A stretch of 64,000 nucleotides of DNA from Plantactinospora sp039889035 (GCA_039889035.1 JBDQQY010000047.1:1-64000); one strand, 5' to 3'; counted from the first letter of the stretch, positions 15,247 through 23,593 are shown. Translations and numbers: made by a program. The notes: generated from the letters alone by a model not told the origin.

Positions 15247-15314
15247 GGCTGGCGGCGGGGCCGGCATCCGGCGGGAGATGGTGCGCCGATGCCGGCCCGT
15301 GGCCCGTGGTTGCT

Positions 15315-16025
15315 TCAGGCGGGCACTCGGGCGACCGCGAAGACGGACTGGCCGAACGGCGGGCGTACCACGCGTTCCGCGGCCTTGGTCACCGGCAGTA
15401 CGAGGGTGTCGTACACCTTGACCATCGGCCCTTCCTTGGGCATCAGCCGGAAGACGCTGGTCGCCATGTAGTAGCCGAGCAGCCCCAGCGCGTTGGCGTA
15501 GTGCAGCGTCTCGACCTCCAGGCCCGCCTCTTCGAGTGCGGCCCGCATGGTCTTCTTCGTGTAGCGCCGGACGTGCCCGGTGGCGATGTCGGCCGGGCTC
15601 ATCGCGAACTCGAAGGCCGGCACGATCAGCACGATCGCCCCGCCGGGCCGGACCAGGTTGCGCATGCTGCGCAGCGCCCCTACGTGGTCCTCGATGTGCT
15701 CCAACACGTTGTAGGAGACGGCGGCGCTGTAGTCACCCTGCTCCGTGTTGGGCAGCAGCATCTGCCGCACCTCGATGGTCGGCTCGCTGGCGAGGCGCTC
15801 CTTGAGCGCGACCAGCCGGTCCGGGTCAGCCTCGGTCGCGGTGAACCGCTCCAGGAACGGTGCCCACTCGATGGCGTAGTCCCCCAGGCCACTACCGATC
15901 TCGATCGGATTGTCGCCAAGGTAGGGGAGGGCCAACTCGACGAACCAGCGTCGGTGGTTGACGGCTGTGGCCAGGCCCTCGAGCACCTCTTCCTGAATAC
16001 GCTGATCTCCAGTTATTTCTGCCAT
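15315..16025 (-). CDS. Class I SAM-dependent methyltransferase
   Basis: The 236-residue product has motif I PIEIGSGLGDYA (about residues 41-52), an acidic TEADPD after strand 2, YNVLEHIEDH at motif IV and RPGGAIVLIVP at motif V/VI, typical of Methyltransf_11/25-type enzymes. The C-terminal half (RRYTKKTMRAALEEAGLEVETLHYANALGLLGYY) is the cap found in methyltransferases linked to glycan or lipid modification, though the substrate cannot be told. The ATG at 16025 is preceded by GAGGGA; the upstream extension lacks family features. It appears monocistronic. Confidence 0.8.
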   Translation of the reverse strand: MAEITGDQRIQEEVLEGLATAVNHRRWFVELALPYLGDNPIEIGSGLGDYAIEWAPFLERFTATEADPDRLVALKERLASEPTIEVRQMLLPNTEQGDYSAAVSYNVLEHIEDHVGALRSMRNLVRPGGAIVLIVPAFEFAMSPADIATGHVRRYTKKTMRAALEEAGLEVETLHYANALGLLGYYMATSVFRLMPKEGPMVKVYDTLVLPVTKAAERVVRPPFGQSVFAVARVPA

Positions 16026-16329
16026 GCGTAGATCCCTCACGCTCTGACTCGACCTGCACTGGACCGACAGAGTGAACCATCTACGACGACCGTAGGAAAA
16101 TTGGGGCACTCGTGCGAGCCGAACTCGTGACTTCAGGCATCGGTTGTGACCAGTTCGGGGGTGTTTCGTTACAGACCTCCCGAACATAGCCCGAGGAGGT
16201 ACGCCCGGCATGTCAGGGCGATAACAGTCCAGCGTCGATCCCTCGGTCGGTTCGCCACCCTCCGCCAGATGACAGTGACGCTCCGGGATCGCCGCGGTGG
16301 CGGAGCCCGGTTCGGCGGCGGACGGGCGT
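16026..16329. other. Intergenic region upstream of the methyltransferase
   Basis: No gene supported. An imperfect hairpin with GTTCGGG/CCCGAAC arms spans about 16153-16186. The methyltransferase promoter should lie here, but I cannot point to clear boxes. Confidence 0.4.
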
Positions 16330-17118
16330 TCAGGAGGTGCGGATGCAGCAGCCGGCGCAGACCTTGGGCTGCGGCAGGGTGAAGGCCAGGCAGCAGGTCT
16401 TGCGCTGGACGGTCAGTTCGCCGGTCGGGCCGGGCACCAGGTCGACCAGGTCCGCCACGCCCAGGGTGTCGAGCAGTGCGCCGATCGTCTCGGCGGAGCC
16501 GCCGGGCAGCGCGTCGGCGGCCCGCAGTATCCCGTGCGCCACGCCAGAGGCGACCGAGCCGAGCAGCGTACGGGCGCCGACCCGGACCTGCTGGTGCAGC
16601 GAGTCGAGCAGCGGGGTCAGGTGCGCGTCGAGCAGGGACGCGCGCAGCGCGGCGAGCAGCTCGGCCTCGCCCAGTACGACCCGCACCTCGGGCAGGCCGG
16701 AGAGGGCCAGTGGGTCCGAGGGAAGTACGGCGATCTCGGTGGAGCGGCGCATGCCGAGCGTGAGCAGCGGCCGATGGTCCTCGAACCTGACCAGTACGTC
16801 GTCCGGGCGCAGCAGTGGCACCCGGCGCGCGGAGGCCCAGCCGAGCACCACGGGCAGCAGCAGCCAGTAGGTGTAGGACTTCCAGGCCAGTGCGGCGGCG
16901 GCGTGTGAGGTGGCGCCCCAGCGGTGCCGGGTGACGGCGAGCAGTTCGGGCAGCCGGGTGCCGTCGACCAACTCGGTGGCCGGGGCCCAGCCGGTCTCGT
17001 CGGAGACCAGCAAGCCGGTCGCGAGGCCGGGCAGCTCGTCGGTGCCGAAGGCGGCGCGCAGCGTGGCGGTCACCGGGGCCAGTGGTGCGGCGGCCCGGTC
17101 GCCGATCAGGATGGTCAC
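16330..17118 (-). CDS. FhuF-like (2Fe-2S) siderophore-iron reductase-type protein
   Basis: The 262-residue product ends with RKTCCLAFTLPQPKVCAGCCIRTS, the clustered cysteine pattern of FhuF-type reductases that bind a 2Fe-2S cluster and release iron from ferric siderophores. The middle part (AAALAWKSYTYWLLLPVVLGWA) fits the helical FhuF domain. A DmdR/IdeR-type iron box lies upstream at 17252-17270, supporting iron-repressed expression. The start is uncertain: GTG 17118 gives a protein of family size, while the frame stays open to a GTG at 17241. Confidence 0.75.
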   Translation of the reverse strand: MTILIGDRAAAPLAPVTATLRAAFGTDELPGLATGLLVSDETGWAPATELVDGTRLPELLAVTRHRWGATSHAAAALAWKSYTYWLLLPVVLGWASARRVPLLRPDDVLVRFEDHRPLLTLGMRRSTEIAVLPSDPLALSGLPEVRVVLGEAELLAALRASLLDAHLTPLLDSLHQQVRVGARTLLGSVASGVAHGILRAADALPGGSAETIGALLDTLGVADLVDLVPGPTGELTVQRKTCCLAFTLPQPKVCAGCCIRTS

Positions 17119-17459
17119 GCTGGGTCGCCGTTTCGCCGCGTTCCGGTGGACGGGCAGGCGGACGGCACGACGGCCGCAGCCCGACTGGTCTGCCTCGATG
17201 CCACCTGGATCAACCCCCCACGTCTGACAACCGAACGTCACCTTAGCCTACTAAGGCAAGGCTAACCAGAGTTGGGGGTACCGGGGTGTCTTCCCGTGAT
17301 GTTTCCCCCGACACGTCGCGGATCTGACTGGGATGCGGAGTGGGGCGGTGGAGGATCATCCACGGAGACCGGAATGTCAAGCCATTGTCGTTAACGCGCC
17401 AGTTCTGTCAGACTGGCCGGCTCGGCCAGCAAACTGAGATTCCCGGCCAGAGGAACCTG
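17119..17459. other. Divergent intergenic region with an iron box
   Basis: This gap separates the leftward FhuF-like gene from the rightward HTH-deformylase gene. It contains the iron box at 17252-17270. Near 17405 an imperfect palindrome CAGTTCTGTCAGACTG could be the site of the HTH protein itself, but this is weak. Confidence 0.45.
17252..17270. promoter_or_regulatory. DmdR/IdeR-type iron box
   Basis: TAAGGCAAGGCTAACCAGA matches 16 of 19 positions of the actinobacterial consensus TWAGGTWAGSCTWACCTWA. It overlaps a larger inverted repeat TTAGCCT/AGGCTAA (17243-17265). It lies about 130 bases upstream of the FhuF-like start, so repression under iron sufficiency is expected. Confidence 0.7.
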
Positions 17460-18986
17460 ATGACCACGCCAATCGAGCGGGCTGCCGACTCGTTCGCGGC
17501 CGAGCTTTCCCGCCGGCGGGTCGAGCGGGGCATGACCAAGAAACAGCTCGCGGCCCGGATGGGGTTCGACCCTTCCTACGTCAGCCATGTCGAGGGCCGG
17601 CGGCACCGGCCGACCGAGGACTTCGCCCGGCGCGCGGAGGCCGTACTCGGCGCCGCCGGAGCGATCTGGCAGCGTTTCCAGGAGTACGACGAGCTGCGGC
17701 AGGCCCGCTCCAGCGCCGTCGCGCACCGCGACCCACCCGTACCCGAGCAGTGGATGCCGCCCGGCACCGGACTGATCGTGGAGCAGGAGACCGCCACGCT
17801 CGCCTACCACGAGGGCGCGTACCGCTGCGTGATCCGGCGGGCGCTCTACAACGCCGGAACGGAGCCGGTCACCCGCTACCTGGTCCGGATCGCCGTCGAC
17901 CGCTATCCCAACGACCCGGCCCGGTCCAACCGGCACCACCGGGAGAACCCGCTGACCTTCGCCGAGCTGGACCTCCAGGCATTCTGCGACGACCAGGGCA
18001 GCCGCGAGCCGATGGAGTGGCGCAAGAAGCACGACCGGGACGCCTTCAAGGAGGTGTGGCTGCTTTTCGAGAACGGCGACGGCCGGTTTCCGCTGTATCC
18101 GGGCGAGCGGGTCACCACCGAATACTCCTACCGGGTCAACCAGGACAAGTGGGGGCAGTGGTTCCAGCGCGCCGTACGGCTGCCCACCCGCCGGCTCGCG
18201 CTCCGGCTCGACCTGCCGCTCGACCTCGAGCCGCAGGTCTGGGGCGTGGAGACGTCGCTGTCGGCCGAGGAGGGGCCGCTGCGTACGCCACTGGTCCGGC
18301 ACGACGAGGGCGGCCGGGCGCTCTTCGAGTGGTCGACCGACGACCCGCCGCTGAACGCCCGGTACCGGCTGGAGTGGCGCTACCGGGCCCAGCCGGCCGC
18401 ACCCGCCGCCGCGCCGCCGGAATCGGTGGAGGGCCGGGCCAGTGACCGGATGCGGGCCGCCGGGATCGTGCAGCTCGGCGCGGACCTGCTCCGCCAGCCG
18501 GCCCGGCACTTCGACCTGCCCCGGGACGACGCCAACGCCCGGGACGTGGTGGCCCGGCTCCGGGCCGCCCTGGAACGCCTCGACGAGCTGCATCCGTTCA
18601 GCAAGGGGGTCGGGCTCGCCGCACCGCAGATCGGGCTGCCCTGGGCCGCCGCCGTGGTACGCCCACCGGACCGGGACGCCGAACCGGTCGTACTGCTCAA
18701 CCCCCGGGTGGTCGACGCCGCCCTGGAGACCGACGAGCAGTACGAGGGCTGCCTCTCCCTGTTCGACCTCCGTGGCCTGGTCGCCCGGCCGCTGCGGCTC
18801 GACGTCGAGCACGCGCGTTGGGACGGCAAGCGCATGATCACGTCGTTCGAACTCGCCATGGCCCGACTGGTCGCGCACGAGATCGACCACCTGGAGGGCC
18901 GGCTCTACGTCGACCGGATGGACCCGGAGGTCCCACTGGTGCCGATCGAGGAGTACCGGGACACCGGCAACCCCTGGCGCTACTGA
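17460..18986 (+). CDS. XRE-type HTH protein fused to a peptide deformylase domain
   Basis: The 508-residue product has three parts. Residues about 8-70 are a Cro/C1-type HTH (RGMTKKQLAARMGFDPSYVSHVEG). Residues about 95-315 form a beta-rich middle region of unknown fold, containing RALYNAGTEPVTRYLVRI and YPGERVTTEYSYRVN. The C-terminus is a peptide deformylase with all three metal motifs: GVGLAAPQIG (383-392), EGCLS (429-433, Cys431) and HEIDH (473-477). Deformylases remove formyl groups from new N-termini and are normally about 170-200 residues without a DNA-binding domain. With an intact active site and an HTH, this may be an enzyme-sensor or a regulator that moonlights. The ATG at 17460 has AGAGGAA upstream. 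A hairpin follows the gene. Confidence 0.85.
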   Translation: MTTPIERAADSFAAELSRRRVERGMTKKQLAARMGFDPSYVSHVEGRRHRPTEDFARRAEAVLGAAGAIWQRFQEYDELRQARSSAVAHRDPPVPEQWMPPGTGLIVEQETATLAYHEGAYRCVIRRALYNAGTEPVTRYLVRIAVDRYPNDPARSNRHHRENPLTFAELDLQAFCDDQGSREPMEWRKKHDRDAFKEVWLLFENGDGRFPLYPGERVTTEYSYRVNQDKWGQWFQRAVRLPTRRLALRLDLPLDLEPQVWGVETSLSAEEGPLRTPLVRHDEGGRALFEWSTDDPPLNARYRLEWRYRAQPAAPAAAPPESVEGRASDRMRAAGIVQLGADLLRQPARHFDLPRDDANARDVVARLRAALERLDELHPFSKGVGLAAPQIGLPWAAAVVRPPDRDAEPVVLLNPRVVDAALETDEQYEGCLSLFDLRGLVARPLRLDVEHARWDGKRMITSFELAMARLVAHEIDHLEGRLYVDRMDPEVPLVPIEEYRDTGNPWRY

Positions 18987-19065
18987 GCGCGGGCGGGGCC
19001 ACCTTCGCCGCGCGGTGGGCCAGGCCGACCCCGGTAAGCCACGGGAACCGGGCCCCCGAAACGGG

Positions 19066-19109
19066 AGCCGGGTCTCCGTGCCCTACGGGTAGGACACGGA
19101 GACCCGGCT
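19066..19109. terminator. Bidirectional hairpin between convergent genes
   Basis: AGCCGGGTCTCCGTG (19066-19080) and its exact complement (19095-19109) form a 15-bp stem with a 14-base loop, followed by TTT on the right. It lies between the deformylase fusion gene and the flavohaemoprotein gene, which converge. Confidence 0.8.
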
Positions 19110-19130
19110 TTGGGGGGAGAGGGAGGGTGT

Positions 19131-20246
19131 CTAGAGGTCGCCGAAGGCGTCGTACCGGATGTTCTCCGGGGGCACGTCGTCGGCGGCGAGCGTGCGGAGC
19201 GCGGAGCGGACCAGGGCGGCCGATCCGGAGACGTAGCAGTCGTGGGTGGTCCACGGGCCGTACCGGGCGAAAATGTCGGTGATCTCGCCACGTTCGCCGT
19301 CGAAGCCGGAATCCGCGCTGCACACCGGGATGACCGACAGCCACGGGTGCTGGGCGGCGAGTGCCTGGAGCTCGGTCAGCGCGTACAGGTCGTCGCGCCC
19401 GGCCGCGCCGACGAAGACGTGCATCCAGCGGGTGCGGTTGTAGCCGGCCAGTTCCTCGGCGAGCGCCTTGATCGGGGCGAGCCCGACGCCGCCGGCCACG
19501 CAGAGCACGTCCCGGGTGGAGGACCGGTCCAGCGTCATCGCGCCCATCGGGGCGGCCACCCGCAGCAGGTCACCGACCTTGACCCGGCGGACCAGGGCGC
19601 TGGAGACCCATCCGGCACCGACCGCCCGGACGTGGAAGTCGAGCGTGTTGTCCGCGCGCGGGGCGTTGGCGATCGAGTACGTCCGCCAGAGGCGGGGCTG
19701 GTAGCGCGGCACCTCGACGCTGACGTACTGGCCGGCCCGGTAGGGCAGGTGGTGCTGGAGGGGCCGGCAGGTCAGTACGGCGATGTCGCTGCCCCGCCGT
19801 TCGTGGCCGATCACCTCCGCGTGCCAGAACGGCGGGTTCGGGTCGTCGGCCGCGCCGGCCTGCATGCGCTCGGCGATCACCCGGTACGTGTCCCGCCACG
19901 CCTGGTCGTACTCGACGGTCCAGTGCTCGCCCGCGACCTCCGGCAGCGCGGCCAGCAGCGCGGTGCCCATGGTGTCGTAGTGCTCCGGCCTGACGTGGTA
20001 TTTGCGGTGGTCGCGGCCGAGCGAGCGGAGATACTCGTCGAAGTTCTCGGGGTCGTCGATGGTCTGGACGGCGGTCACGATCGCCTCCAGCAGCCGGTCC
20101 CGCTGGCTGTCCATCTGCACCGGAAACAATGTGCGCAGGGCGGGATCGGACAGGAACATCCGGGCGTAGAAGTATCCCGCGACCTTGTCCCGCCGATCTT
20201 CGACGAGGGTCCAGCTCTCCTTCAACAGCTGTGCGAGGTTGTCCAT
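19131..20246 (-). CDS. Flavohaemoprotein-type globin/FAD/NAD reductase
   Basis: Flavohaemoproteins oxidise nitric oxide to nitrate using NAD(P)H and oxygen. The 371-residue product has a globin domain (about 1-140), an FAD domain with RTYSIANAP, and an NAD domain with CVAGGVGLAPI. By alignment from memory to Hmp, the distal Tyr (Y27), Gln (Q48) and proximal His (H80 in GRDHRKYHV) are all present. The ATG at 20246 has GAAGG upstream. It is a single leftward gene divergent from a CPBP protease, with a TCGCACA palindrome upstream. The nitric oxide role is known for the family; here it is inferred. Confidence 0.85.
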   Translation of the reverse strand: MDNLAQLLKESWTLVEDRRDKVAGYFYARMFLSDPALRTLFPVQMDSQRDRLLEAIVTAVQTIDDPENFDEYLRSLGRDHRKYHVRPEHYDTMGTALLAALPEVAGEHWTVEYDQAWRDTYRVIAERMQAGAADDPNPPFWHAEVIGHERRGSDIAVLTCRPLQHHLPYRAGQYVSVEVPRYQPRLWRTYSIANAPRADNTLDFHVRAVGAGWVSSALVRRVKVGDLLRVAAPMGAMTLDRSSTRDVLCVAGGVGLAPIKALAEELAGYNRTRWMHVFVGAAGRDDLYALTELQALAAQHPWLSVIPVCSADSGFDGERGEITDIFARYGPWTTHDCYVSGSAALVRSALRTLAADDVPPENIRYDAFGDL

Positions 20247-20550
20247 GACACCTTCTCGGTCGGGGCCACTGCGCGGATAAGAATGAATACCGTGAGTCAG
20301 TGCCGGTCGCACAGAATGTGCGATTGAAGGTCAATCGCCCGTTGTCGGAGAACCGACTTCCGCCGGAGCCGGAATCGCTGCGGACCGGCCCGGAGTGTGC
20401 TGCCGCCGGGGACGTGTACGGCTGGGACGAGGGCGGTGGCGAGGCGCCGGCCGCTGCGACGTGGGCGGGGCGCTCGCTCCGCCGGGCTGTCGGGTCAGGG
20501 ACACCGTGCGGACGCCCCCGCCGGGCGGCCCGATCGGGCACAGTTGTCGG
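20247..20550. other. Divergent intergenic region
   Basis: Promoters for the flavohaemoprotein and the CPBP protease should lie here. The only distinct element is the palindrome at 20307-20323. The rest is GC-rich and holds no supported gene. Confidence 0.4.
20307..20323. promoter_or_regulatory. Palindrome TCGCACA-GAA-TGTGCGA
   Basis: A perfect 7-bp inverted repeat with a three-base centre lies 60-77 bases upstream of the flavohaemoprotein start. It is a plausible operator for a dimeric regulator, perhaps one that senses nitric oxide or redox state. It does not match an NsrR site that I know. Confidence 0.45.
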
Positions 20551-21357
20551 GTGACGGTTGATCTCGCCCGCCCGCTCTCCCGCCGTGTGTTGGGCACCGA
20601 GGTGCTCCTGGTCCTCGGGTTGTCCCTGGGACAGTCCGCGGTCTACTCGGCGGTCACCATCATCGCCCGGCTCACCGCCGATCGGCCGCTGTCCCAGCAG
20701 ACCGCCACGCTGAACGCCTCACAGTCGGCGCGGCCCTGGCTCGACCTCACGTACCAGCTCCTCGGGATCCTCTTCGCCCTCGTGCCGGTGCTGCTCGCCG
20801 TACACCTGATGAACCGGGACCGGACCCTGGACCACGACGGGCTGCCCGACCAGGGCCGGGGCGGTGCCTGGGGGGTGCTCGGCCTGGACGGCCGGCGGCC
20901 CGGCCGGGACCTGGCCTGGGGCGCGGCGCTGGCCGCCGCGATCGGCCTGCCCGGGCTCGGCCTCTTCTGGATCGCCGCGCACCTCGGCATCAACGCCAAC
21001 GTCGTCCCGGCGAGCCTGCCCGACCTGTGGTGGACGGTCCCGGTGCTGGTCCTCTCGGCCGCGCAGAACGCGATCCTCGAAGAGGTCGTCGTGGTCGGCT
21101 ACCTGATGACCCGGCTGCGGGAGATGGGGTGGCGGATCGGTGCCGTCATCGCCACCAGCGCCCTGCTGCGCGGCTCGTACCACCTCTACCAGGGTTTTGG
21201 CGCGTTCGTCGGCAACGCGGTCATGGGCGTGGTGTTCGCGCTGTTCTTCCTGCGTACCAGGCGGGTGCTGCCGCTGGTGGTGGCACACACCCTGCTGGAC
21301 GTGGTCGCCTTCGTCGGCTACGCGCTGCTGCCCCCGGAATGGTTCGACTGGTTGTAG
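20551..21357 (+). CDS. CPBP-family intramembrane protease
   Basis: The 268-residue product has about seven membrane segments and the CPBP/Abi motifs: ILEEVVVVGYL (Glu177, Glu178), GSYHLYQG (His211) and VAHTLLDVVAF. These give the metal-ligand set of CAAX-type intramembrane endopeptidases. In the first motif the usual Arg of EExxxR is replaced by Val. The start at GTG 20551 is chosen because the upstream extension is Pro/Arg-rich shadow; its ribosome site is weak. Its last 40 bases overlap the convergent gene on the other strand. Confidence 0.8.
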   Translation: MTVDLARPLSRRVLGTEVLLVLGLSLGQSAVYSAVTIIARLTADRPLSQQTATLNASQSARPWLDLTYQLLGILFALVPVLLAVHLMNRDRTLDHDGLPDQGRGGAWGVLGLDGRRPGRDLAWGAALAAAIGLPGLGLFWIAAHLGINANVVPASLPDLWWTVPVLVLSAAQNAILEEVVVVGYLMTRLREMGWRIGAVIATSALLRGSYHLYQGFGAFVGNAVMGVVFALFFLRTRRVLPLVVAHTLLDVVAFVGYALLPPEWFDWL

Positions 21358-23156
21358 CCGGGTGGCTCGCCCTCGACGGCCACCGCCGGACGTCCGGCGG
21401 TGTTCGACCAGCCGGCTGCCGAGCGGTAGTACCCAACCGTCCGGGCGGCGAGCCGTTCGGTGTTGGCGGAACTCAGCATCGCGGCGGCCAGCGTCATCGC
21501 CCCGGGCAGTCGCCGTACGGCCAGGCGCAGCGCCAGCCAGTTCGCGGTCCGGGCGACGATCGGCGCACCCAGCCGCCAGCCCGCCTCGGCCAGCCGGCCC
21601 GGCTCCGCATCGACGTCGTCGACGTTCTCCGTCGAACCGCCGCCGATGGCTGGTCCCGGGTCTTCCCGCCGGCCGGCGATAGCCGCCTCGGCGGCGGCCA
21701 GCGCGGCCCGGGCACTCGGCACGTCCGGGTGGACCCGGGTCAGCACCAGCAGGTCGGCGGCCCGCTCCGGCCGGCTCGGATCATGGTCGTACGCGGCCGC
21801 CAGATGCAGCACCAGGCCGGCCTGCGCCCAGGTGACGGCGGCCAACTCGGCGAGCGGGGCGAGCACCCCGGTCGCCGTGGACAGGGCCCCACCGGCGGCG
21901 GCGAGCCGGACGTACCGCCGGGTGGCCATCCGGACCAGACCCTCGGCGCTGGCACCGGGGTAGGCGGCCCGGACCCAGGCCGCCCAGGCTCCGGCCTCCG
22001 GGCCGAGTCCGCGTACCGCGGCCAGGGCGAGCAGTTCGGGTGCGTAGCCGGGGTGGTCGAAAATCTGCCGGATCGTCGACGGTTGTGCCTGCGGCCCAGG
22101 AGTACGCCCCGAAGCCGCCCGATCCGCCGCGACGATCGCGTTGGGCGTGCCGACCGGGTACGCGGTGGACTCGCCCGGTGCGCCGCTTGCCGCGGAATCG
22201 GCTCGGGCGTCCTGAGCGCCTTGCTCGCCGACGTGGGTCTGCTCCTGGACTGGGCGGGTCAGCCCTGCCGTGCTGGTCGGCTCGGTGGTGCCGGCATCGG
22301 CGGGAGCCGTGATCTCATTCACGGCACTGTTTGTGAAGCCGCTGGCGCTCGGGCTGGGGCTGAGGCTGGGGCTGGGGCTGGGAGACGGTGTCGCTGCTTC
22401 CGGCGCGGTGGCGGACGGTACCGCCGTCTTTTCGCCGGAGTCCGTGCTGGCCGGCTCGGCCGCCGTAGCCGCGGCCGCCTTCTTCGCGGTGGCCCTGGTC
22501 GTGGTGGTCGCTTTCCTGGCTGCGGCGGTCTTCTTGGCTGCGGTGGTCTTCTGGGCGGCCGTCTTCTTCGCCGGACCGGCCTTCTTGGCGGTGATCTTGG
22601 ACCCGGCCCCCGTTCCGGCCATGCTCTGCGGGGCGGTGTCGGCGGTCGGCTCCCCGCCGGCGGGGCTGGCCGGATCGGTTGCCGGGACGGCCGTTCCGGC
22701 TGTGGTCACCTCGTCGGATCCTCCTGCCGGGGCCGGGGCCGGGGCCGGGGCCGGGGCCGGGGCCGGGGCCGGGGCCGGGGTCGGGGCGTCGGACGTGGGG
22801 GCGGTGTCGGCGGTCTGTGGGCGGGTCGGCGTCGCCATGGCCGGCGGAACCCGGTCGGCCCGCCCCGTGACCGGCGGTGGCGTGGCGGGATCCGGCTGCG
22901 TGACTGCTCCGGACGACTGCGCGGTGCGCGCGGGAGGCCGTCCGGGTGGCAGCGGCTCCGGTTCAGCCGGTGGCTGGAAGAGCACTGTCGGAGGGGTCTT
23001 ACGGGCGCGCGGGCGGGGCGGAGCCGGGGACTGGCCGGCCGTTTCCGTCTCCGGGTCCGGGGCGGAGGCGAAGGCGGCTTTGGTCGGGCCGGAGCGGCGC
23101 GTCGACTTCGGCTCCGGGCGGCGGCGGGGCGGCTCGGTGGGCGACTGCTCCTCCAT
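21318..23156 (-). CDS. Low-complexity protein with C-terminal EcsC-like domain
   Basis: The 612-residue product has a Pro/Arg/Glu-rich N-terminus, an (Ala-Pro)n run coded by a GGGGCC repeat, a histone-H1-like block of Lys-Thr-Ala repeats (AKKAGPAKKTAAQKTTAAKK, about residues 190-230), a Ser/Pro run, and from about 380 a helical domain. That domain (LAPLAELAAVTWAQAGLVLHLAAAYDHDP, then DLLVLTRVHPDV) resembles EcsC-type proteins. The Lys-rich block could bind DNA, as in actinobacterial HupS/H1-like tails. The start is uncertain: ATG 23156 or ATG 23237. It overlaps the CPBP gene tail to tail by 40 bases. Confidence 0.65.
   Translation of the reverse strand: MEEQSPTEPPRRRPEPKSTRRSGPTKAAFASAPDPETETAGQSPAPPRPRARKTPPTVLFQPPAEPEPLPPGRPPARTAQSSGAVTQPDPATPPPVTGRADRVPPAMATPTRPQTADTAPTSDAPTPAPAPAPAPAPAPAPAPAGGSDEVTTAGTAVPATDPASPAGGEPTADTAPQSMAGTGAGSKITAKKAGPAKKTAAQKTTAAKKTAAARKATTTTRATAKKAAAATAAEPASTDSGEKTAVPSATAPEAATPSPSPSPSLSPSPSASGFTNSAVNEITAPADAGTTEPTSTAGLTRPVQEQTHVGEQGAQDARADSAASGAPGESTAYPVGTPNAIVAADRAASGRTPGPQAQPSTIRQIFDHPGYAPELLALAAVRGLGPEAGAWAAWVRAAYPGASAEGLVRMATRRYVRLAAAGGALSTATGVLAPLAELAAVTWAQAGLVLHLAAAYDHDPSRPERAADLLVLTRVHPDVPSARAALAAAEAAIAGRREDPGPAIGGGSTENVDDVDAEPGRLAEAGWRLGAPIVARTANWLALRLAVRRLPGAMTLAAAMLSSANTERLAARTVGYYRSAAGWSNTAGRPAVAVEGEPPGYNQSNHSGGSSA
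22729..22782. repeat. GGGGCC hexanucleotide microsatellite
   Basis: Eight perfect tandem GGGGCC units (22729-22776) are followed by one altered unit, GGGGTC. On the coding (minus) strand the repeat encodes alternating Ala-Pro. Each unit is two codons, so slippage changes protein length without a frameshift. Confidence 0.95.
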
Positions 23157-23339
23157 ATCACGTGAGCCTAGTCTCGGTGGCGGATCGGCACCGAACAGGA
23201 ATCGGCGGAGGTCGTGCCGCCGGCCCGCGCGGGGCATGGCGGGCTGGCCCGGGCGGGTCAGGGTCTGCCCGGGAAGTCGCTTTGCCCCGCCGGGTCGCTG
23301 CCCTGTATCCTCGACCGACGTGGTCTGGTGGGACCACAG

Positions 23340-23430
23340 GGAGACTTCGCCTAGTCTGGTCTATGGCGCCGCACTGCTAATGCGGTTGGGGTCTTAAAGC
23401 CCCTCCCGGGTTCGAATCCCGGAGTCTCCG
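23340..23430 (+). tRNA. tRNA-Ser(GCU)
   Basis: The acceptor stem GGAGACT/AGTCTCC pairs fully. The anticodon stem-loop is CCGCA-CTGCTAA-TGCGG (anticodon GCT). A long serine-type variable arm precedes the T arm CCGGG-TTCGAAT-CCCGG. The discriminator is G23430 and CCA is not encoded. Confidence 0.95.
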
Positions 23431-23464
23431 CGCTGAGGTTGGTGTGTAGACTGGCCCGGCAACT

Positions 23465-23537
23465 GCGCCCGTAGCTCAACGGATAGAGCATCTGACTACG
23501 GATCAGAAGGTTAGGGGTTCGAATCCCTTCGGGCGCG
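23465..23537 (+). tRNA. tRNA-Arg(ACG)
   Basis: The acceptor stem GCGCCCG/CGGGCGC pairs fully. The anticodon stem-loop is TCTGA-CTACGGA-TCAGA (anticodon ACG). The short variable loop and the T loop TTCGAAT are normal and CCA is not encoded. An integrase remnant begins 250 bases downstream, so its 3' end may have been an attachment site. Confidence 0.95.
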
Positions 23538-23593
23538 CAAGTTCTACCAGGCAATATTCATGATTGCCGCTGCTTTCAGGTCGGTGTGGGGCG

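Noticed and set aside
5730..16175. GTTTCGTTAC found near 5730 and near 16165
   Set aside because: A ten-base match in two unrelated intergenic regions is within chance for 64 kb and has no palindromic or positional logic.
21027..23165. 712-codon rightward open frame
   Set aside because: Gly/Arg-rich shadow of the low-complexity gene and the end of the CPBP gene; no recognisable protein pattern.
23351..23554. Leftward open frame containing GIRTPNLLIRSQMLYPLSYGR
   Set aside because: It is the antisense of tRNA-Arg(ACG), another recurrent annotation artefact.
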